A DNA stretch of 64,000 bases, from NCBI GenBank assembly GCA_034440635.1, contig JAOTON010001028.1:2010310-2074309 (forward strand). Direction: 5' to 3'. The translations under genes and the position numbers were made by a program. Position 1 is the stretch's first letter. Each line of letters starts with the position of its first letter. Below are positions 56,517-64,000 of the stretch, piece by piece. Below the pieces are notes generated by a model. It was given only the letters and a program-made list of their open reading frames with translations, searched no databases and was not told the origin of the DNA. The stretch is from Lepas anatifera (Eukaryota > Arthropoda > Thecostraca > Lepadidae).

Positions 56517-56691
56517 TTTAACATTTTTTGAAGTGAGGTCACCTGACCTGCACTGTTGACCTGACCTGAGATGACCCAGCCATAAAATTTTAGGGCAAGT
56601 TGCGGAATTGATCAGGACTAAGGTGTGCTAAGTTTTTCGTGTCACCGAAAAAAAACCCCGAGAGGGGTAACAACCCCCACCGGGGAAAGGG
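56517..56691 (-). mobile_element. Family E terminal fragment ending at TTAA
   Basis: The reverse complement matches the first 180 bp of family E (compare 3,891-4,080): AACCC(T)TTCCCCGGTGGGGG terminus next to TTAA (56,692-56,695), GCAACTTGCCCTAAAATTTTA block, then clustered AGGTCA sites at 56,520-56,570. The rest of the element is absent. Confidence 0.7.
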
Positions 56692-56695
56692 TTAA

Positions 56696-57477
56696 AGGTC
56701 GATCAGGCCCGTGCACCCACAAACAGGGACGTCGGCTGGCACGGCGTTGATTCCACTGCTAGGGTGCACTCTTCCCAGTGTATCGCTATCTCCTGGGTGG
56801 GAGGCGGCTGTGGAAAAAGTCGCAGCAGGTAAGCCTTGATTCAGTTTCTTCCACACCCAAGCATGGCGCCTTTGCCAGTTGCGCCACGGGGGTGGCACAA
56901 TTTTATATGCTGTTGAGGTAATATTTTCCTTCTTTTTGTTGGAATTATATCATACAACTGTGATTATTGTAACGAGAGTCATCGTGAAATTGGAAAGAAT
57001 TCCAACATTTTTTGCAGCACCCTGTATGTTTCCTGCTACAACCATCACGCATCTCTCCATCGTTTCAATAGCATAAACCCAATCGCGTGATGATTGTTTT
57101 TACTTCAAGGGGAGCCCTGTGCGGAATTTTTTTGAGAATCCAGACTTTGTGGGGAGCCCCCAGACGGGTACCCCTCGCTCTCAAATGGTCTCACACCTTT
57201 TTGCAAGTGGTTATGTCCATAAGCGTCATCACCGGCAAAAGGTGAAGGGGCCAGCCAAATTTCAACCTGATACTGATAACAAACTTTCCACGTTAGGACC
57301 AAAAACCGTTCTGATTTGGGCCCCTCGTTGCCTTCCGCAGTGGCTGTTTATAGAAATGTCCGGGTTGCTCCCATTTTGACTGAGATCAGGACATTTTTGG
57401 CCAAGAAGTGGGGGGCAGGCCCTCTGACCCCCCTTTTCCTACGCTTATGGCTATGGCCGTAATTGTGTGTAAATCAT
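56696..57477. other. No recognisable feature
   Basis: Unassigned intergenic DNA; open frames are short and without motifs. Confidence 0.4.
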
Positions 57478-57617
57478 GGCTGGAGATCTCGACTGGGGGG
57501 GGTTCCTGGGTGGGTTAGTGCCCGCACGACAATACAAGCCCTATACAAAGCCTAAAGGGCCTTAAAATCCGAGGGTCCTGATCCCCCAACCCCCTGCGGT
57601 TTCCGCCCACGGTGTAC
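57478..57617. repeat. Dispersed repeat family I, copy 2
   Basis: Second copy of the element at 5,508-5,672, sharing GGCTGGA, CAATACAAGCCCTATACAAA and CCCCCAACCCCC. Confidence 0.6.
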
Positions 57618-58357
57618 ATTGTGCGAGCCTGTCTGTGTGAAACCATGGAAAGTGTCCCCGGGCAGAAACCGCAACCATCAAATATCGAAGTGCTGTTCCT
57701 GTCACCAACACTTTGGTTCCTTATTCCTCTAGTGGTACTGGGAGTGCTGCTATCTGTTGCAGCGCCCTCTATTTCAAGTTGTACGTACGGACCGTGCGAT
57801 GGCGTAGTTTCAAGGGTTGTGGACTGTGGTATGGGAGGAAGCAGGGCGGCTTTGGCGAATGGGCGGAGTAAACAATGTTTACCTAGTTTTCCCTGCAGAA
57901 TCAAGCGTAGCTTAAAGACATTGAAACGGGAAATTATAATTATAAATATTTCAAAAATCCCGTAAAACCTATAAAATTTAGCCTGGTAAGAAAAATGTTT
58001 ATGTAAAATTGTACGGTAGCACAACGTATTTAAAAAAATCCATGTAGTCAATATTATCGTCGTGTGGTTTTACGAACACCAAATTTTCCTATTCAACACC
58101 AGAAAAGGTCAATCTTTGGTCAAGCAAAGGGAACATTTTAGGGCACAGAAAGTTAGGAAAGGGCCATTTTTAGGGATAAAATTATATAAAGAGTGCATGC
58201 TTTTCCTCCCGATAACTCGAAAGTCCCAATGATTTTATTGAAACAATGTTTACCCTGCCCGGAGAAAAGGCAGCCAAAATCCAACTGAATTCTTTTTTAT
58301 ACCAGAAGCGAAATGTTATGACACGAGGACGAAGTTGAAAAGAAGCCTAAGGACTTC
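57618..58357. other. No clear gene; open frames on both strands
   Basis: A 117-codon plus frame (57,612-57,965) contains one hydrophobic stretch (LWFLIPLVVLGVLLSVA), and an overlapping 178-codon minus frame exists. Neither resembles a known protein. AGAGGGCGCT on the minus strand (57,770-57,761) resembles a CTCF core motif. Confidence 0.25.
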
Positions 58358-58381
58358 TCTCTCTCTCTCTCTCTCTCTCTC
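58358..58381. repeat. (CT)12 microsatellite
   Basis: An uninterrupted CT tract of about 24 bp. Confidence 0.95.
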
Positions 58382-58393
58382 GCCTTTGCTCTT

Positions 58394-58486
58394 CCCATTG
58401 GTTAAACCACGAGAGGACCGCGAAGAGAGCAGTAGAGCAATTTTATATCATGCTGGTGCAACGTGGAGGCACCGGTCTCTATAAAT
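58394..58486 (+). promoter_or_regulatory. Possible promoter-like CCAAT/TATA pair
   Basis: CCCATTGGTT (reverse CCAAT, about 58,395) and CTATAAATACTGG (about 58,479) lie 84 bp apart in locally GC-richer DNA just after a CT microsatellite. A 105-codon open frame overlaps but shows no known motif. Could be chance. Confidence 0.2.
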
Positions 58487-58767
58487 ACTGGAAATGCCTC
58501 GGTCGCTGTGAGCGGAGAAAGTGTGTTTATTCGTTTGTATTTTATTTTTTCGAACAGGGTGAAACAGCACCGTATTCACTCCGGTACAACATAAGCTCCA
58601 TTGGCTGTTCCCACCCCGTCCCGACACTGTGTCATTTCCGCTACCAGAGCCGAGGATCCTTAAGCTTAGCAATATTTTACATTGCTGCTTTCTATATGAT
58701 TCTGAGCCAGCATACGGATTTATATCTCTGTAGGAGGGGGGGGTTAGGGGGTAAGCACCTGCAATGA

Positions 58768-59362
58768 AACGTCAGACATGTATATAATATCATTTAAATT
58801 ATTCGTTTCTCAAATTAATGATTTTAGATTGATTTGTGCAGCTCAGCACGCTTGTGAGAAGGCTAGCATACGTTTTATACTATCCCACCCCGATAATTTC
58901 AGTGGTTTTTCATGATTGTTCCTACTGAAAGCGTTAGTGTATTCGACCACCCCACGCCCCCACTGGACTCATCTCCCTCCTATAATTTAGCACAAGTTTA
59001 AAACACCCTACTCCAACTTTTGCTTGCGGCAATAACACTAGCTAAAAACAGAAATACCTACTGTAGAAGACAGCATCACTGGCATACCTTTGCAAGGGGT
59101 GCATTTATGATAACGGCAATGAGGGATTCATGGAGCAATGGGTGGGCGGTGCATTTTTGAAAATGATGCCTGGGTATGCTAGAAATAATGACCCTGCATA
59201 AAAAACCTTAGTGGCTAATATCACTAGTCCAAAGTTTGGGAACCCCCAATCATTTTAAAAATCCACACCGCCCCTGGTTCTGAGCTATTTTATATTTATA
59301 TATTCTTCGAAATTTGGTTTCTAGGATTCAGGAGGTTAGATGTGGCCAAACAACCAAATTCA
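58768..59362. other. No recognisable feature
   Basis: Unassigned. AAATCCACACCGCCCCTGG at 59,259 is another GTGTGGATTT-type repeat edge. Confidence 0.4.
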
Positions 59363-59507
59363 TTGGCGGATACGAGGAGGGGGCTAGTAAGCCTCAAGCA
59401 TCCCCCCATTGTTCCAGTGCCTATAGTTAGCACATAGTCGGAGGCTGTTCCGAGGCAATGGCGGGGAATTTCGAGGCCCCTAGTGCCCCCCCTGCTCCCG
59501 AAATGAA
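59363..59507 (+). repeat. Small dispersed element K, copy
   Basis: TGGCGGATACGAGGAGG start, CATAGTCGGAGGCTGTTCCGAGGCAATGGCGG centre in separate blocks, and CCCGAAATGAAG end, as at 7,607 and 11,714. The right terminal repeat is lost. Confidence 0.6.
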
Positions 59508-59802
59508 GACTGCTTATTTCTTGGTAGGATTGTCTCCAAAATATGAAACATATCGCAAGGAAAAAAACATAAGGATGCAACTTGTGCCACTCCAAACCGA
59601 AGGCATTGTCCTCGTGATTACACATTTCACGATTCCGCTGGCTCACAAATTACGCGGAAAAAGTCGGCTCATAATATATGCATGCGCTCTTTCATCATCA
59701 CTCATTTGTATCTTAGCTAACAACCTTCCATTTCTTGCCTACCAGTAGCTACAGCCGCAGACTGAATAAGCCCAAATAAGCTTTAAAAGTTTGTTTACTG
59801 GC

Positions 59803-61160
59803 CAGGGACGGCGGATTCCAGGGGTGCAAGTGGTGCAGTTGCACCACTCGATTTTTTCAAGTGGTGCAAAACTATCTTTTTGCACCACTTGTTTTGGCTT
59901 TGTCCAGGGAGGCGCCCCCAGGCCTCAGCCGGCGCCCCCCGGCCGGTCAGAGAAAATCAAGCTCTAATTACCGCCTACCTGAATAGGTAGGATCCTCTGT
60001 GAAAAAGACATGTTCATACATGAATGACGCACCTTGACATCAAAACTGCGCCCTGGAAAGCAAAAGGCGCCCCCTTGAGTAAAGGCGCCCCTCTGGATAG
60101 CATAGGCGCCCTTGAAAAGCGTAGGCGCCTCCTGGACAGCTGAGGCGCCTCCAAAGAAGAGAAACGGCGCCCCTAGATATCACATGCGCCCCCTGGTTAG
60201 CACAGGCAACCCCTTGACAGCAAAAAGGCGCCCCCCGCAGAGAAAAGGCGCCCCCTGGACAACATAGGCGCCCTTTGATAAGAAAGGCGCCCCCTGGAGA
60301 GATAAGAGAGAACCCCCCCTCCCGAGAACAACGGCGGCAGGGACGGCGGATTCCGCAGGACAGGGTGTGCAGTTGCACACCTTGAAAAAATGATGGTGTA
60401 CAATAGTATATTTTTGCACACCTGGTTTTGACATCGTACGGGGAGGCCCTCACGGATTTGGGTGGCACCCCGGATTTTGCCGGCGCCCCCGGCCGGTCAA
60501 GAGAAAATCAGACACATCGCCTGTCTGAAGGGGTAGTACCCTCTGTGTAAAATAAAATACACTTTCAAATATGAATGGCGCCCCCTGACATCAAAGCTGC
60601 ACCCTGGACAGCAAAAGGTGCCCACCCCCTTGAGTAAAAGCGCCCCTCTGGATAGCAAAGGCGACCTCTAGACAGCAGAGGCGCCCCTGGACAGAAAAAA
60701 GGCACCCCCAATTGAGGAGTAACGACGCCCCTGAATAGCATAGGCGCCCTCTGGTTAGCACAGGCACTCCTGTACACTAAGAGGCGCCCCCTCCCCCATA
60801 GAGCAAAGGCACCCCTCTGGATATCATAAGCTCCCTTTAATAGCAATCGCACTCCCTGGACAGCAGGGGCGCCCTCTGGATAGGATAGGCGCCCCAAAAC
60901 AGCAAATACGCCCTTTGATACCAAAAAGCGCCCCATGGACAGAACACACCCCTCTGGATAGCATAGGCACCCTTGGACAGCAGAGACGCCTCCGAAGAAG
61001 ATCAACGGCGCCCCTTGATATCATATGCACCCCTGGTTAGCACAGGCATCCCTGGATAGCAAAAAGGCGCCCCCTCCGAGAGCAAAGGCGCCCCCTCTGG
61101 AAAGAATAAGCACCCATGGATAGGAAAGGCGCCCCCTGGAAAGGACAGCAGAACATTTTT
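59803..61160. repeat. Two composite repeats, each a palindromic head plus GGCGCCCC minisatellite
   Basis: CAGGGACGGCGGATTCC occurs at 59,803 and 60,338, each followed by a TGCACCACTT- or TGCACACCTT-type inverted repeat around TGCAGTTGCA and by a long array of about 22-26-bp units (AAAGGCGCCCCYTGGATAGCA). The first block is about 535 bp, the second about 820 bp. Many minus-strand open frames over the array are periodicity effects, not genes. Confidence 0.88.
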
Positions 61161-61589
61161 TAAGGAAAACTCAGTTGAGGGGGGCGGTGGGAGATTTTCT
61201 TGTGCTGGCCATTATAATGTCTTCGGGGGATCAAACCCCATTTTGGAGGGGGGCGTTAATGAAATTTAGACGTGCTAGTGTTAAAAAATGTATCCTAATT
61301 TTTGTTATTCCATGTTCTAAAGATTAGAGATGCTGCCCAGGACTGCGGGTTTTTTCAACGGAAAAATGACAAACCGGGTTTGCGAAAAGGCCAAAAGGTT
61401 CAAATTGTATTTGCACTAAAAAATATTGTTTTTTTTATAAATTTCGTCCAAGTTCTTTCCCAGTACGGCTGTTGGAGTCTGAGTCTCATTAAAGTCCTCA
61501 AGGGACTTGTCACGGAGACCCCAACCCCACCACCCGAACGAGTAACGCCCACAATGAAGGGTTGATTTAGAAGCCAAAGTTTAACCTCC
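61161..61589. other. No recognisable feature
   Basis: GGGG-rich edge (61,178-61,260) then unassigned AT-rich DNA. Confidence 0.4.
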
Positions 61590-61792
61590 CACAAAGCACA
61601 GGGATGTGGCCGCCTCTGCTCAGGTCACCCCTCTCATCAAGTCAGTTTGCCAGCCGACCTACGTCGGGCAAACGATTGAGCGCCGGAGCGTCTCCAGGGG
61701 AACCGATCTCAAGCCTGGACATGCACTGCCACTTCATGCTTCTCAGCAGCGGGCCGGAGCCCGACGCTCTACCAACCGAGCAACCGGGGCGG
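61590..61792 (-). repeat. tRNA-derived SINE candidate
   Basis: The minus strand starts GGCCGCCCCGGTTGCTCGG followed by TTGGTAGAGCGTCGGGCTCC, which is very like the 5' half of a tRNA (acceptor, D-arm with A-box, anticodon stem). About 60 nt on, GAGATCGGTTCCCC may be a B-box relic. The remaining ~110 bp is unrelated to tRNA, as in SINE bodies. No second copy is visible in this window. Confidence 0.45.
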
Positions 61793-62149
61793 CCAAATGG
61801 CCAAATAAATACCACAAAAGCCATATTTGAGTCTAAAACGAACCCTACCGGGTGTCATAAACCCACAGAAAAAGGACAGAGCACTCTTGTATCACTGCAG
61901 TGAACAGTGCACTGTATAAAACTAAATGTTGATAATTTGATATTGACTTGACGATATATTTTTAGCACACTGCCCATCTCATAAGAAGGCAGGAGTCCCC
62001 TTCCAATCCTCGTGTGGCGACCCAATTATTTTATCCACATAACTAAACAATTTGTTAGCATCATCAATTATCTTGGCCGCACCACTCCCCACTAACATTT
62101 GATATCTTCCTGCTTTTCCTGTGAATTGTTTGCTCTTGAACAGTGACAG

Positions 62150-62430
62150 ATCCATAGGCAGATCCAGGATTGCCAATCGGAGGGGAGCACCTTCCCGAGG
62201 GGCGCCATCCGGAGCAGGGGGCGCCACTTTTGACCGGAAAACCTACCAGGTGGGCGTAAAATCCTATCGGTGAGCACCGATTTCGCATCCTGGGGAGAGT
62301 GGGAAGCGCCACTTCAAGCGAGTGCCATCGACCTTTCAGGGGGCGCCGTGACCATTTCAGGGGGCGCCGAGGATCGATTGGGGGGCTGCATCTGCCCCTC
62401 CCCTTGCCCCCTGGATCCGCGATGGGCGGA
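62150..62430 (+). repeat. Repeat family J, copy
   Basis: Begins ATAGGCAGATCCAGGATTGCC, contains AGGGGCGCCATCC, GGGGGCGCCAC, TTTCAGGGGGCGCCGTGACC and AGGGGGCGCCGAGGATCGAT, and ends CCCCTGGATCCGC. Inverted GGATCC-containing ends suggest a small DNA transposon built on GGCGCC modules. Related copies are at 19,094 and 30,343. Confidence 0.7.
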
Positions 62431-63500
62431 TCTAGAATTTTAGTAAGGTGGGGGGAAACGCGGAGCCTCAAAGTGGGCACTTTACCATCAACTTTTCACC
62501 CAAAGCGCGCCTATGGTATTCGGTTTTCGGTTGCCGTCATATTGGTGGATCGTATTTTTAACAACGTCCTATCCCACCCTCTCTCCCAGCCATAACAGTT
62601 TGTACCAGCCAAGCAAGATGCCTATTTGGCGTGATATTTGAAACAATGAATTGCTAAACAGTTCAGTCCACACTTTTTCGGCACCTCTTGAAAAATCTGT
62701 AACTGCCACTAGGTCATGGAAAAATTCAAGACACTTGGGAAGATGCAACAGCTGAACATAAAGGTACATATCTGGGGATTTTTCTATTAGTGAAGAGGGG
62801 TTAAGTTTATTTTAATATCAAATATGATAAGCATCATTTTGCCTTTCCACGTGGCCAAGATTCGTAAGATAATGGTGAGAGGACATTGAAAATAATCGCA
62901 GCGAGTGTGAACCTGGCCTGTGCGCTGTCCAAGAAAAATTACCTCAGCAGAAAAGCTTTTTAAGTTGTAGGAAACACAAGCCTGGACTTTAACCCACATT
63001 ATTAATTGCTCCTAAAAAAATAATGTTTGAACCAGATGGCAGACTCAAGGAGATATAAGGGAAGTTGAAACGTTAAGATAAACAACAGAATGAAGTATGT
63101 GGGCATTTTCCATCGACCTTTATCTATATTCTTCAATTCATCAGCATGGGAGAATTGCTCTTGTGCGTGAAATTTCGGAGGTGTTAAGATAATTTCGGTA
63201 GCCATGTGATTGAATGCTGAAATAGATCATGCCATAGGCATTTGTGATTTGTGGCATAAATTGGCCCTCTACTAGAATAAAAAGAAAACAGTTTCAACGT
63301 GTCCAAGTACTCTCTTGATAAATTGATAACTTTTTCGTTTATTGGCTGTAATTTGCGCGTTTAATGATCATGTGCAGTGTTCAGATCGAAGTGAAAAGAC
63401 CATTCAGATTGATAAAACGAGTATATTTTGTCACTGACCATCCACTTATACCATCAACCATCGCCTTCAGGTCAAGTTCAGGACTCATTTAAGAGAAGAG
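62431..63500. other. No recognisable feature
   Basis: GGGCGGATCTAGAATTTTAGTAAGGTGGGG at 62,425 (in blocks) looks like the start of another GGCGGAT-type repeat. The rest is unassigned. Confidence 0.4.
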
Positions 63501-63539
63501 GTGAGCGTGCACTGTGCCTTATGCCCAAATCGAGACACA

Positions 63540-64000
63540 GCCGCCCTCCCGATGGACAGACCGCGCAGAAATACGTCCTCGTCGCGTTTGATTTCGCGCA
63601 CGCGTACGACGTAGTGGACTACCACCTGCTACGCGTTCGCCTGCTGTAGATGGGGCTGTCAAATTGCACGGGTGGCCTGGATTTGGCAGTGACTCCCGGG
63701 ACCGAAGAGTCCAGGTGGAACTAAATGGTGTGCTTTCCAGTGAGCGCATTTTCCGAACTGGCCTGCCGTAAGGAAGTGTCTTATCGCCAGTTTTATTTTG
63801 TATGGGCGGCTCGGCTGGTAGACGCACTCTGCGCGGTTCCCGGATGCTCCCCTACATGTACGCCGATGATACGGCGGCTCTCTGCACGGGCAACAACATC
63901 CAAGTCGCCAAGGACCGGGCGCAATACAAAGCTGCTGCTGGCACCCTGCATGAAGTGGACCCGACAGCACAAAATGGTGGTATCAGGAGCCAAGATCAAG
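63540..64000 (+). pseudogene. LINE Z reverse transcriptase fragment (runs off the window)
   Basis: KYVLVAFDFAHAYDVVD (about 63,570-63,620) is RT motif A. After a stop and frame changes come FRTGLP and SVLSPVLF-like motif B (about 63,755-63,800, with a stop in the glutamine position) and YADD at 63,859-63,870 (motif C). The style (FDFAxAYDxVDxxLL, MYADDTAAL) differs from LINEs X and Y and recalls the R1/ingi-like groups. Codons are GC-rich, unlike its surroundings. The element continues beyond 64,000. Confidence 0.8.

Noticed and set aside
59930..61150. Minus-strand open frames of about 140 codons rich in GAxxxxG and CYPEG repeats
   Set aside because: Translation of the 22-26-bp minisatellite; no start context or domain.
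1..64000. CRISPR array, phage or bacterial operon
   Set aside because: Spliced bHLH gene, LINEs, Penelope elements and MITEs show a eukaryotic genome; none of the tandem arrays has constant repeats with unique spacers.

Overview
This is metazoan genomic DNA, almost certainly from a marine invertebrate and probably a deuterostome. It is AT-rich and gene-poor, with long introns, and packed with old, nested mobile elements. No bacterial or viral gene organisation is visible. The one convincing host gene is a MyoD-family myogenic bHLH factor on the minus strand. Exon 1 (about 28,306-27,956) carries the N-terminus, the Cys/His region and the basic domain. Exon 2 (16,463-16,249) carries the helix-loop-helix. 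A further short exon (2,184-2,109) looks like part of the C-terminal region. The introns are about 11.5 kb and 14 kb. The deuterostome guess rests on the EHxxHVLAP + His + [12 protein letters not shown] arrangement, which resembles chordate MyoD/Myf5. I cannot name the species.

Layout. 1-2,100: downstream flank of the MyoD gene, terminal exon not located. 2,185-16,248: intron 2, seeded with TTAA-flanked MITE-like elements (3.9-4.8, 6.3-6.7, 6.9-7.3, 8.5-10.1 and 13.8-14.8 kb) and a near-perfect 124-bp-arm palindrome (15.4-15.6 kb). 16,464-27,955: intron 1, with a 22-24-bp minisatellite, copy A of a ~3 kb dispersed repeat (itself hit by a TTAA element) and a hAT-like MITE. 28.3-28.6 kb: TATA/CCAAT promoter and a 37-codon uORF. 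29.3-37.2 kb: another TTAA element, a ~105-bp-period GCGCCCC satellite, a PIF/Harbinger-like MITE and AGGTCA-rich elements. 37.2-50.2 kb: a nested stack in which an inverted copy of the ~3 kb repeat is split by a TTAA element and by a CR1-like LINE (X), which is in turn split by a second, longer LINE (Y). 50.9-55.1 kb: two Penelope-like retroelements of opposite orientation, each with terminal inverted repeats and delimited by ~50-bp (TA)n arrays. 55.1-56.0 kb: a fold-back element with an AT core. 56-64 kb: repeat fragments, a second GCGCCCC minisatellite, a tRNA-like SINE head and the start of a third LINE reverse transcriptase.

The most unusual theme is that several TTAA-inserted element families carry recognisable regulatory modules. 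One (two copies) has CCAAT + CRE (TGACGTCA) + ATGGCCGCC + a 5' splice site. One has a GTCACGTGAC E-box palindrome. A third set carries AGGTCA nuclear-receptor half-sites in recurring DR4, IR2 and everted-repeat spacings. They sit in and around the introns of a myogenic master regulator. The TTAA target choice is shown directly by empty sites in other repeat copies of this same window. Whether any of this is functional is inference.
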